A stretch of DNA of 10,103 nucleotides, taken from the NCBI GenBank assembly GCA_041600915.1, contig JBFIJC010000116.1:1-10103 (forward strand). The letters run 5' to 3'. Below are positions 1-6,194 of this stretch, in pieces (the first letter of the stretch is position 1; every line of letters starts with the position of its first letter). The notes beneath the pieces were generated by a model, which saw only the letters and a list, made by a program, of their open reading frames with translations, ran no database searches and had not been told where the DNA came from. A program made the translations under genes and the position numbers. This stretch comes from Nitrogeniibacter sp041600915. GTDB taxonomy: Bacteria; Pseudomonadota; Gammaproteobacteria; Burkholderiales; Rhodocyclaceae.

Positions 1-1
1 C

Positions 2-757
2 GGCCTGGCGCAGCTACACCAGTTGCGCGGCCGGGTCGGGCGCTCGCACCACCAGGCCTACGCCTACCTGCTGACCGACGCGCACGCCAAGCCGACCGCG
101 CTGGCGCAAAAGCGGCTCGAAGCCATCACGCAGATGGAAGACCTCGGCTCGGGCTTTTTCCTCGCCATGCACGACCTTGAGATTCGTGGTGCGGGCGAAG
201 TGCTGGGTGAGAACCAGTCGGGCGAGATTCAGCAGATCGGCTTTTCGCTCTACACCGAGATGCTCAAGCGCGCGGTGCGCGACCTGCAGGCCGGGCGCGA
301 GCCAGACCTGACCAAGCCGCTGGATGTGGTGTCGGAAATCAATCTGCACAGCCCCGCCTTGCTGCCCAGCGCCTACTGCGCCGACGTGCAGGAGCGCCTC
401 ACGCTCTACAAGCGCCTCGCCAACACCGACACCGAAGACGAGCTGCGCGAGCTGCAAGAAGAGCTGATCGACCGCTTCGGCGAGATGCCGTCGCAAACCC
501 TGGCGCTGCTTGAGACGCACCGCCTGCGCGTGATGCTCAAGGATATGGACGTAGTGAAGCTCGATGTGTCGGAAAGCCAGCTGAGCATTCAGTTTGGCGT
601 GGCCGCGCCCATCGACCCGATGAAGGTCATCCAGCTCATTCAGAAAGACCGCAACACCCGCATGGCCGGGCAGGATCGGCTGATCTGCAAGATCCTCGCG
701 CCGACGGTCAAGCAGCGCGCCGCGGCGGTGAAAGAACTGCTCAAGCTGATTACCTGA
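2..757 (+). CDS. mfd: Transcription-repair coupling factor Mfd, C-terminal part (5' end outside window)
   Basis: Mfd is an ATP-driven DNA translocase that pushes stalled RNA polymerase off damaged DNA and recruits UvrA for nucleotide excision repair. The frame is open from the left edge, so this is the last 251 residues of a protein usually about 1,150 long. It opens in helicase motif VI (QLRGRVGRS, visible residues 7-15). The TRG translocation motif shared with RecG follows, around residues 40-75, with HDLEIRGAGEVLGENQSG. The rest is the Mfd C-terminal regulatory domain, recognisable from ERLTLYKRLANT and ELIDRFGEMP. RecG is excluded because it lacks this last domain. The TGA stop at 755-757 directly abuts the stop of the convergent AraC-family gene, leaving no room for a terminator between them. 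Codon use matches the neighbouring genes. Confidence 0.97.
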   Translation, partial: GLAQLHQLRGRVGRSHHQAYAYLLTDAHAKPTALAQKRLEAITQMEDLGSGFFLAMHDLEIRGAGEVLGENQSGEIQQIGFSLYTEMLKRAVRDLQAGREPDLTKPLDVVSEINLHSPALLPSAYCADVQERLTLYKRLANTDTEDELRELQEELIDRFGEMPSQTLALLETHRLRVMLKDMDVVKLDVSESQLSIQFGVAAPIDPMKVIQLIQKDRNTRMAGQDRLICKILAPTVKQRAAAVKELLKLIT

Positions 758-762
758 TCAGG
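753..762. repeat. 10-bp perfect palindrome spanning two convergent stop codons
   Basis: CCTGATCAGG is its own reverse complement and is centred exactly between the mfd stop (755-757, +) and the AraC-family stop (758-760, -). Both genes therefore end in CCTGA. It is too short and has no T-tract, so I do not call it a terminator; it may simply follow from two TGA codons lying back to back after a C-ending codon. Confidence 0.5.
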
Positions 763-1591
763 CGGCAGACTTCGCTTCGGCCTCGTTGGCCACGCGCGAC
801 AAGGCCCGCGACAGCGCCGCCGGGCTTTCATAGCCCGCCGCCTGCGCCGCCCGCTTGAGCCCCCGGCCGGCGTCGATTTCGCGCCGTGCGATAGTCAGCC
901 GGAAGGCGTTCAGATAACGCCGCGGGGTAATGCCGAGGTTGTCGCGAAAGCGCTCGGCAAAAGTGGTGCGCGACACACCGGCGGTTTCGGCCATGGCCTC
1001 CAGCGACCACGGCGCGGCCGGCTGCGAATGCACGGCCACCAGCGCCCGCGCCAGCCCCGGGTCAGCCAGCCCGGCCAGCACACCGCGCGGCAAAATCTGG
1101 TTGGACAGCAAATGGCGCAGCAGGCCGATCAGCAAAATATCCCCCGCGTGGCTCAGCAACATGCCGCTGCCGCAGCGAGGCTGTTCGACTTCTTGCGCGA
1201 TAAGCCCAATGGTTTGTGTCAGGCCCGCCATCGCGCCCACCATCGGCAGAAACAGCGGCACGTCGAAGGCCTCGAGCAGCAAGGGCGCAGCCGGGCCATC
1301 AAAAAACGCCTCGGCGCAAAACACCCGGCACGGCGCATCATCAAGCGGTCGCAGGCCGTGCGCCTGCTCGTTGCGGAATACCGCGATCGCCGGCGCATTC
1401 AGTGTTTGCGTGCCCTCGCGGCTATCGAACTCGACGCTGCCGGCCACCACCAGATGCAGATGCAGGCAATCGGCGGGCTCCGCAGCCACGGCGGCGGCAT
1501 CCGCCAGATCGCCCATGTGGCGGATGTGGATGCGCGGCATCAAGCCGGTCAGGAGGGAAGTCAGGCGGTCGAGACGTGGTGCTGTTGGCAT
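758..1591 (-). CDS. AraC-family transcriptional regulator with N-terminal cupin domain
   Basis: A 277-residue predicted DNA-binding regulator. Residues about 7-160 resemble the cupin-type sensor domain of AraC relatives (start RLDRLTSLLTGL; CLHLHLVVAGSVEF; then FFDGPAAPLLLEAF). Residues about 180-265 form the two-helix AraC DNA-binding domain: first helix-turn-helix LEAMAETAGVSRTTFAERFR (197-216), then ITPRRYLNAFRL, then a second one around KRAAQAAGYESPAALSRAL (246-264). The C-terminus is short and alanine-rich after the second helix-turn-helix. I chose the ATG at 1589-1591 because the family similarity begins right there; a longer open frame reaches 1750 but would overlap the divergent gene. 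Its ligand is unknown. The divergent peroxiredoxin-like gene 91 bp away is the obvious candidate target (inference). The stop touches that of mfd. Confidence 0.9.
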   Translation of the reverse strand: MPTAPRLDRLTSLLTGLMPRIHIRHMGDLADAAAVAAEPADCLHLHLVVAGSVEFDSREGTQTLNAPAIAVFRNEQAHGLRPLDDAPCRVFCAEAFFDGPAAPLLLEAFDVPLFLPMVGAMAGLTQTIGLIAQEVEQPRCGSGMLLSHAGDILLIGLLRHLLSNQILPRGVLAGLADPGLARALVAVHSQPAAPWSLEAMAETAGVSRTTFAERFRDNLGITPRRYLNAFRLTIARREIDAGRGLKRAAQAAGYESPAALSRALSRVANEAEAKSAA

Positions 1592-1682
1592 AATAATGTA
1601 CGCTCTGCAATCATTTACGGACAAAGTGTTGCACATCGTACGCAATACTCCAAGCATCGAATCTCTCGCTGGAGTCCAAAAC
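1592..1682. promoter_or_regulatory. Divergent intergenic region between AraC-family regulator and peroxiredoxin-like gene
   Basis: These 91 bp must hold the promoters of both divergent genes. The stretch is visibly more AT-rich than its surroundings. GTACGC occurs twice in direct orientation, starting at 1598 and 1638, exactly 40 bp apart (about four helical turns), a spacing that would suit a regulator binding one face of the helix. A good Shine-Dalgarno, GGAG at 1671-1674, sits eight bases before the ATG at 1683. A weak - strand promoter can be read as TTGGAG, 17 bases, AACACT; no strong + strand promoter stands out. Presence of promoters is inferred from gene layout; individual elements are guesses. 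Confidence 0.45.
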
Positions 1683-2219
1683 ATGCTCGTTCCCCGCCAG
1701 GAAGTCCCCCAACTCAAGGTCGCGACGCTCGCCGGCGTACCTTTCGACATTCACACCGACAAGGCCGACACCTTCACCATGGTGGCCTTTTATCGTGGCC
1801 TGCACTGCCCGATCTGCGCCAAATACCTGATGGAGCTTGAGCGCCTGGCTCAGGAGTTTGCCGAGCGCGGCGTCAAGACCATCGCGATTTCCAGCGACAA
1901 CCAGGAACGTGCCCAGCAGATGGCGGACAAGATCCAGGCCAATCACCTGCGCTTTGGCTACGATCTGCCGCTTGCCGTTGCCCGCGACTGGGGTCTGTAC
2001 ATCTCGGCCAGCCGTGGCAAGACCTCGATTGGCATTGAAGAGCCCAGCCTGTTCAGCGAGCCGGGCCTGTTCTTTGTGCGCCCCGACGGCACGCTGTACT
2101 ACGGCGCGGTGCAAACCATGCCCTTCGCCCGCCCGCTGTTCTCCGAGTTGCTCGGCGCGATGGATTTCGTGCTCAAGAACAACTACCCGGCACGCGGCGA
2201 GTTCGTCGGCAACGTCTGA
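1683..2219 (+). CDS. Peroxiredoxin-like (AhpC/TSA-related, thioredoxin-fold) protein
   Basis: A 178-residue protein of the AhpC/TSA-related peroxiredoxin-like family, presumably cytoplasmic because no signal peptide is visible. After a short N-terminal part (LKVATLAGVPFDI) comes the thioredoxin-fold strand and active-site segment VAFYRGLHCPICAKYLMEL (34-52), with Cys42 and Cys45 in a CxxC pair. Then come VKTIAISSDN (64-73), the loop LPLAVARDWGLYIS, and GLFFVRPDGTLYYGAVQTMPFARP (128-151), typical of the fold. The CxxC suggests thiol-based reduction of a peroxide or a redox partner; the substrate is not known. ATG 1683 is preferred to an in-frame ATG at 1596 because of the Shine-Dalgarno at 1671-1674, and because the extra 29 residues would lie over the promoter region and look unlike the family. 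It is monocistronic: a terminator follows 24 bases after the stop. Confidence 0.9.
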   Translation: MLVPRQEVPQLKVATLAGVPFDIHTDKADTFTMVAFYRGLHCPICAKYLMELERLAQEFAERGVKTIAISSDNQERAQQMADKIQANHLRFGYDLPLAVARDWGLYISASRGKTSIGIEEPSLFSEPGLFFVRPDGTLYYGAVQTMPFARPLFSELLGAMDFVLKNNYPARGEFVGNV

Positions 2220-2243
2220 CATTTCGGCGTCACTGCCATCCGG

Positions 2244-2271
2244 AAAGGGCCGTCGAAAGATGGCCTTTTTT
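2244..2271 (+). terminator. Intrinsic (rho-independent) terminator of the peroxiredoxin-like gene
   Basis: A hairpin with stem GGCCGTC (2248-2254), tetraloop GAAA (2255-2258, a GNRA loop) and GATGGCC (2259-2265) contains one G-T wobble. It extends outwards by AAAG (2244-2247) against TTTT (2266-2269), giving an 11-pair stem. The six-T run 2266-2271 follows directly, and a second T run lies at 2275-2279. This is the clearest terminator in the window and separates the peroxiredoxin-like gene from the aroG operon. Confidence 0.85.
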
Positions 2272-2334
2272 GCATTTTTCGGCGCAATACCGCGGCCCCT
2301 TCGTCGGATGACAATCGCGTCGAGGTTTTCCCAT

Positions 2335-2364
2335 CTGACGAATCGATCAAAGGCGCGGTAAACT
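2335..2364 (+). promoter_or_regulatory. Possible sigma-70 promoter for aroG-serB-pabBC
   Basis: CTGACG (2335-2340), an 18-base spacer and TAAACT (2359-2364) each match four of six consensus bases. This would place the transcription start about 25 bases before the aroG ATG. A promoter is expected here because a terminator lies just upstream. The aroG Shine-Dalgarno-like GGAAAGAG is at 2383-2390. I found no TyrR-type box, leader peptide or attenuator hairpin in 2272-2396. Confidence 0.35.
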
Positions 2365-2396
2365 ACGCGTTTTTCGCCGCCTGGAAAGAGCGCACC

Positions 2397-3473
2397 ATGA
2401 CCGTCGCCCAGACAGAAAACCTCAATATCATCGCGCAAGACCACATGCCCTCGCCGGAAGAGGTGAAGGCACAGGTGCCGCTGACCGATGCGGCTACCGC
2501 GACGGTGCTCGAAGGCCGCCGTGCCCTGCAGGCCATTCTCGACCGTGTCGACCCCCGCCTGTTTGTGGTGGTTGGCCCCTGCTCGATCCACGACCCGGTC
2601 GCCGGTCTGGACTATGCACGCCGCCTGAAGGCGCTCGCCGATGAGCTATCCGACACGCTGATGCTGGTCATGCGCGTGTATTTCGAAAAGCCGCGCACTG
2701 CCACGGGCTGGAAGGGTTACATCAACGACCCCTACATGAACGACTCCTTCCGCATCGATGAAGGCATGCAGAAGGCGCGCCAGTTTTTGCTCGACGTGAA
2801 TGAAATCGGCCTGCCCTGCGCCACCGAAGCGCTCGACCCGATCGCCCCGCAGTATTACGGCGACCTGATCGCCTGGACCGCCATCGGCGCCCGCACGGCC
2901 GAGTCGCAAACGCACCGCGAAATGGCCTCGGGCCTGTCGACGCCGGTGGGCTTCAAGAACGGCACCGACGGCTCGCTGGATGCGGCCATCAACGGCATCG
3001 TCTCGGCAGCCAACCGTCACAGCTTTTTGGGCATCAACGGCCAGGGCCGCTCGGCCATCCTGCGCACCCGCGGCAACCCCTACGGGCATGTGGTGCTGCG
3101 CGGCGGCGGTGGCCGGCCGAACTACGACACCGTGTCGGTCAACCTCGCCGAGAAGGCGCTGGCCAAAGCCAAACTGGCGCAAAACGTGGTGGTCGATTGC
3201 TCGCACGCCAACTCCTGGAAGAACCCGGAATACCAGCCGCTGGTGCTGCGCGACGTGGTGCACCAGATCCGCGAGGGCAACCGTTCGGTGGTCGGCGCCA
3301 TGATCGAGAGCTTCATCGAGGCCGGCAACCAGTCGATTCCGGCCGACCTGACGCAACTCAAGTACGGCTGCTCGGTGACCGACGCCTGCGTGAGCTGGGA
3401 GACCACGGTCGACATGCTGCGCCACGCCCGCGACATCCTGCGCACCACCTTGCCGACCCGGACCTCGCCTTGA
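2397..3473 (+). CDS. aroG: 3-deoxy-7-phosphoheptulonate (DAHP) synthase, class I, AroF/G/H type
   Basis: This enzyme condenses phosphoenolpyruvate with erythrose 4-phosphate to DAHP, the first committed step to chorismate and aromatic compounds, in the cytoplasm. The 358 residues compare with 350 in E. coli AroG and align end to end. Metal ligands are Cys62 (VVVGPCSIHDP), His270 (VVDCSHANS), Glu304 (MIESFIEAGNQ) and Asp329 (CSVTDACVSWETT). Phosphoenolpyruvate-site residues are Lys98 (FEKPRT), Arg166 (GARTAESQ), Lys187 (GFKNGTDG) and Arg235. GWKGYINDPYMNDSF is a further family signature. Such enzymes are normally inhibited by phenylalanine, tyrosine or tryptophan; I cannot tell which from the sequence. 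The ATG has a fair Shine-Dalgarno (2383-2390). The stop overlaps the serB start by one base (TGATG at 3471-3475), so translation is probably coupled. Confidence 0.97.
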   Translation: MTVAQTENLNIIAQDHMPSPEEVKAQVPLTDAATATVLEGRRALQAILDRVDPRLFVVVGPCSIHDPVAGLDYARRLKALADELSDTLMLVMRVYFEKPRTATGWKGYINDPYMNDSFRIDEGMQKARQFLLDVNEIGLPCATEALDPIAPQYYGDLIAWTAIGARTAESQTHREMASGLSTPVGFKNGTDGSLDAAINGIVSAANRHSFLGINGQGRSAILRTRGNPYGHVVLRGGGGRPNYDTVSVNLAEKALAKAKLAQNVVVDCSHANSWKNPEYQPLVLRDVVHQIREGNRSVVGAMIESFIEAGNQSIPADLTQLKYGCSVTDACVSWETTVDMLRHARDILRTTLPTRTSP

Positions 3474-4303
3474 TGAATCTTGTTGTGCTTGGCACCGACA
3501 TTGAAACGCCGGTGCTGAAAAACCTCGCGCGCCACTGCGGCGCGCGGGCCATCGAACAGATCGACGCCAGCGCATTCCGGCTCGTCGACGCGCAAACGCG
3601 CGACGGCATCGCCGCGCTATGCGACGCGGCGGGCGTGGACTTCGCCTTTGTGCCGGCCGGCCGATGTCTGAACGACTTCGGCCTGTTCGTGACCGACATG
3701 GACTCCACACTGATCGACATCGAGTGCATCGACGAGATCGCCGACCAGTGCGGCAAAAAAGCCCAGGTGGCCGAGATTACCGAAGCGGCCATGCGTGGCG
3801 AAATCGACTTTCGCGAGTCGCTCAATCGCCGCGTCGCCCTGCTCGAAGGCCTCAGCGCCGACGCGCTCGACACGGTGTATCGCGAGCGCCTGCAACTCAA
3901 CCCCGGCGCGCGCGAGCTGATGGGTGCGCTCAAGGCGGCGGGCATCGTCACGGTGCTGGTCTCGGGCGGTTTTACCTACTTTACCGAGCGCCTCAAGGCC
4001 GATCTCGGCTTCGACTACGCCTACGCCAACACGCTCGAGCGGGTCGACGGCAAGCTCACCGGCCGCGTCTGTGGTCCGGTGGTCGACGCGCAGGCCAAAG
4101 CCGACCACCTCACCCGCATCCGCAATCAGCTCGACCTGTCGGCCGACCGCGTCATCGCCGCCGGCGACGGCGCAAACGACTTGCCCATGTTCCGTGCTGC
4201 CGGCTTCGGCGTGGCCTACAAGGCCAAACCAGTGCTGCGTGCGCAGGCCGACTGCAGTCTGAATCACAGCGGTCTGGACGCGGTACTCAAGCTGTTCGCC
4301 TGA
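3473..4303 (+). CDS. serB: Phosphoserine phosphatase SerB
   Basis: SerB removes phosphate from L-3-phosphoserine, the last step of serine synthesis. It belongs to the haloacid dehalogenase superfamily. Of 276 residues, about 1-70 form a divergent N-terminal region that may be a reduced ACT-like domain, shorter than in the 322-residue E. coli enzyme. The catalytic core follows: motif I FVTDMDSTLID with nucleophile Asp75 and acid/base Asp77; Glu84 and the FRESLNRRV segment (Arg120), typical of phosphoserine binding; motif II LVSGGFTYF (Ser164); Lys209; and motif III AAGDGANDLPM (Asp232, Asp236). These features separate it from other HAD phosphatases. The ATG at 3473 overlaps the aroG stop. Its own stop overlaps another ATG (4303) that opens an 11-codon frame before pabBC. 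Confidence 0.96.
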   Translation: MNLVVLGTDIETPVLKNLARHCGARAIEQIDASAFRLVDAQTRDGIAALCDAAGVDFAFVPAGRCLNDFGLFVTDMDSTLIDIECIDEIADQCGKKAQVAEITEAAMRGEIDFRESLNRRVALLEGLSADALDTVYRERLQLNPGARELMGALKAAGIVTVLVSGGFTYFTERLKADLGFDYAYANTLERVDGKLTGRVCGPVVDAQAKADHLTRIRNQLDLSADRVIAAGDGANDLPMFRAAGFGVAYKAKPVLRAQADCSLNHSGLDAVLKLFA

Positions 4304-4338
4304 TGCCCGTTTTGTACCGCGCAAGGCTTGGCGGGTGA
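4303..4338 (+). CDS. Possible 11-codon coupling mini-ORF between serB and pabBC
   Basis: ATG at 4303 overlaps the serB stop as TGATG and reads MPVLYRARLGG before a TGA at 4336-4338. That TGA overlaps the GTG proposed as the pabBC start (4335-4337, GTGA). The frame thus bridges the 31-base gap and could carry terminating ribosomes from serB to the pabBC start. Only the geometry supports it; 11 codons open by chance are common in GC-rich DNA, and I know no matching peptide. Confidence 0.2.
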   Translation: MPVLYRARLGG

Positions 4339-6119
4339 TTGTGATCCCGCCCGCCGCTTTCTTCGCCCCCTCACCCATCGCCTTGTTTGACGACAACCTT
4401 GGCGATGGTGTCTCGCGCCTGATGTCCGAGCCGGTCGACGTGCTGTGCTGCACCTCGCCAGACACCCTGGCCGACACGCTGGCGCGCATCGAAGCAGCGC
4501 AGGCGGCCAGGCATTGGGTGGCCATCGCCGCCGCCTATGAACTCGGCTATGTGCTTGAACCCCGGCTCGCGCCGCAACGCCCGGCCAGCGACACACCGCT
4601 GCTCCAGGCGTGGGTCTTTGCACGCTGCGATGAGATTGACGACGCCGCCACCGACGCCTGGCTGAACGCGCAAGACAGCGCGCAGCCGACCGGGCTGGTC
4701 GAGCTCGAAGCCCAGCTGAGCCGCGAACGCTACCTCGCTGCCATCGGCCAGATCAAGGCCTACATCGCCGACGGCGACTGCTATCAGGCGAACTTCACCT
4801 TTCCATTCAGCGCCCGCGCTTTTGGCGATCCGTACCGGCTCTATCAGCGCTTGCGCGCGGCCCAGCCGGTGCACTACGGCGCGCTGATACTGCACCCCGA
4901 CGGCTGCCTGATGTCGCGCTCGCCCGAGCTGTTTGTGCATCGACGCGGTGACACGCTGACCTGCAAGCCGATGAAGGGCACCGCCCCCATCGACGAGCCG
5001 CCCAGCGCGCTCACCGCCAGCGAAAAGAACCGCGCCGAAAACCTGATGATTGTGGACCTGATCCGCAACGACCTCGGCCGACTCGCGCCACCGGGCGGCG
5101 TACAGGTGCCGGCGCTGTTCGAAGCCGAGCCCTATCGCACGCTGTGGCAGATGACCTCCACCGTGACAGCCGGCCCGGTGACTGCGCCGCTGGGCGAGAT
5201 TCTGCAGGCGCTGTTTCCCTGCGGCTCGGTGACCGGCGCACCAAAGATTCGCGCCATGGAAATTCTGCGTACGCTAGAAACCGGCCCGCGCGGCATTTAC
5301 TGCGGCGCCATCGGCTGGATCGCGCCCAATGGCGACTTCAGCTTCAATGTGCCGATCCGCACGCTGGCCATCACGCCCTCGGGGGCGCTGCGCTGCCACA
5401 CCGGCAGCGGCATCGTGAATGACTCCGACCCGGCCGGCGAGTGGGACGAATGCCTGCTCAAACTGCGCTTTCTCACCCGGCTGCCATCGGATATTCAGCT
5501 GATTGAAACCCTGCGCTGCGAAGGCGGCAGTGACAACGCCTACCCGTGGCTGGAGGATCACCTCGCCCGACTGAGCGCGTCGGCGGCGGCCCTCGGTTTC
5601 GCCTGCGAAGCGCACGCCGTTCGCGAGGCACTCAAGAACACCGCGCGGGCGCTGAAGGGCACGCATCGCGTGCGGCTCTGCTTGAGCCAGACCGGTGAGA
5701 TCGCCATCACCCACGAAGCCCTCGCACCCTTGAGCGGCCCGCAAACCGTCTCGCTCTCCTCACAGGTGCTCGACAGCACCAATCCGCTGCTGGCCCACAA
5801 AACCACGGCGCGTGGCGTCTACGCCGCCGAACTGCCGCGCGCCATGGCCGCGGGTCATTTCGATACGCTGTTTTTCAACGAAAACGACGCACTGGCCGAG
5901 GGCTGCCGCAGCACTGTATTTGTGCAGATCGACGGCCAGGTGTTCACCCCGCCCACGCGCGCCGGCCTGCTCAATGGCATCTGCCGTCGCCGGGAGCTGC
6001 GCGCGGGCGCTGTCACCGAACGCACGATCACACGCGCCGAGCTCTTGCGCGCCGAGCGGATCTGGCTCGGCAACGCCCTGCGCGGCCGCTTTGAAGTCAG
6101 CCTGGTTTGCGACGACTAG
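4335..6119 (+). CDS. pabB: Fused aminodeoxychorismate synthase component I / aminodeoxychorismate lyase (PabB-PabC)
   Basis: A two-step enzyme for 4-aminobenzoate, the folate precursor. The PabB part makes 4-amino-4-deoxychorismate from chorismate, using ammonia from a separate PabA glutaminase not in this window. The PabC part splits it to 4-aminobenzoate and pyruvate. Of 594 residues, 125-382 are the chorismate-binding domain, with KPMKGTAPIDE (Lys214), ENLMIVDLIRNDLGRL, FPCGSVTGAPKIRAMEIL and TGSGIVNDSDPAGEWDE. The lysine in PMKGT marks aminodeoxychorismate synthase; anthranilate synthases carry alanine there. Residues about 387-594 are a class IV aminotransferase domain: LIETLR, WLEDHLARLSASAAALGF, HKTTARGVY with the likely PLP lysine Lys489, NENDALAEGCRSTVFV and TPPTRAGLLNGICRR. 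The linker is almost nil. The start is GTG 4335 (AAGG at 4323-4326), with GTG 4341 possible. It is last in the aroG-serB-pabBC unit. Confidence 0.94.
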   Translation: MIVIPPAAFFAPSPIALFDDNLGDGVSRLMSEPVDVLCCTSPDTLADTLARIEAAQAARHWVAIAAAYELGYVLEPRLAPQRPASDTPLLQAWVFARCDEIDDAATDAWLNAQDSAQPTGLVELEAQLSRERYLAAIGQIKAYIADGDCYQANFTFPFSARAFGDPYRLYQRLRAAQPVHYGALILHPDGCLMSRSPELFVHRRGDTLTCKPMKGTAPIDEPPSALTASEKNRAENLMIVDLIRNDLGRLAPPGGVQVPALFEAEPYRTLWQMTSTVTAGPVTAPLGEILQALFPCGSVTGAPKIRAMEILRTLETGPRGIYCGAIGWIAPNGDFSFNVPIRTLAITPSGALRCHTGSGIVNDSDPAGEWDECLLKLRFLTRLPSDIQLIETLRCEGGSDNAYPWLEDHLARLSASAAALGFACEAHAVREALKNTARALKGTHRVRLCLSQTGEIAITHEALAPLSGPQTVSLSSQVLDSTNPLLAHKTTARGVYAAELPRAMAAGHFDTLFFNENDALAEGCRSTVFVQIDGQVFTPPTRAGLLNGICRRRELRAGAVTERTITRAELLRAERIWLGNALRGRFEVSLVCDD

Positions 6120-6121
6120 CA

Positions 6122-6194
6122 TCCAAGGCCGGATGAATCCGGCCCGAGGAGGGAGAGCTGTTGCGCTGTAGGGCCGGATTCATCCGGCCTTGGA
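6122..6194. repeat. REP-like element: 24-bp perfect inverted repeat around a 25-nt spacer
   Basis: Positions 6122-6145 and 6171-6194 are exact reverse complements over 24 bases. Each arm also holds a smaller palindrome, GGCCGGATGAATCCGGCC (6127-6144) and its mirror GGCCGGATTCATCCGGCC (6172-6189), able to fold as 7-8 pair hairpins. This nested head-to-head layout resembles paired REP (BIME-like) units, which occur in many copies and sit between convergent genes. It separates pabBC (stop 6117-6119) from fdsA, and the right arm lies within the fdsA 3' end. There is no T-tract, so any terminator role would be by structure rather than the classical intrinsic type. The copy number and an associated REP transposase cannot be judged here. 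Confidence 0.85.

Noticed and set aside
1596..1682. Longer peroxiredoxin-like protein starting at the ATG at 1596
   Set aside because: It would add 29 unfamiliar residues over the promoter region, whereas the ATG at 1683 has a well-spaced GGAG and fits the family start.
2272..2396. Leader peptide, attenuator, riboswitch or TyrR box before aroG
   Set aside because: I found no aromatic-rich short frame, paired hairpins or TGTAAA-N6-TTTACA-like site; GTAAA and TTTTT nearby do not match in spacing or sequence.
1611..2591. Long open frame on the - strand opposite the peroxiredoxin-like gene and start of aroG
   Set aside because: It lies over two well-supported genes and a terminator, shows no known motif, and its composition is that of a GC-rich antisense frame.
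2646..4525. Long - strand open frames opposite aroG, serB and pabBC
   Set aside because: The + strand proteins carry full sets of catalytic motifs; the opposite frames are arginine- and alanine-rich with no recognisable domain.
4335..5480. Anthranilate synthase component I (TrpE) instead of PabB
   Set aside because: The diagnostic motif is PMKGT with lysine, and the protein is fused to a PabC-type class IV aminotransferase domain, both of which indicate 4-aminobenzoate synthesis.
6122..6194. Classical rho-independent terminator
   Set aside because: The stem is strong but neither side is followed by a T-tract, and the nested hairpins fit a REP-type repeat better.
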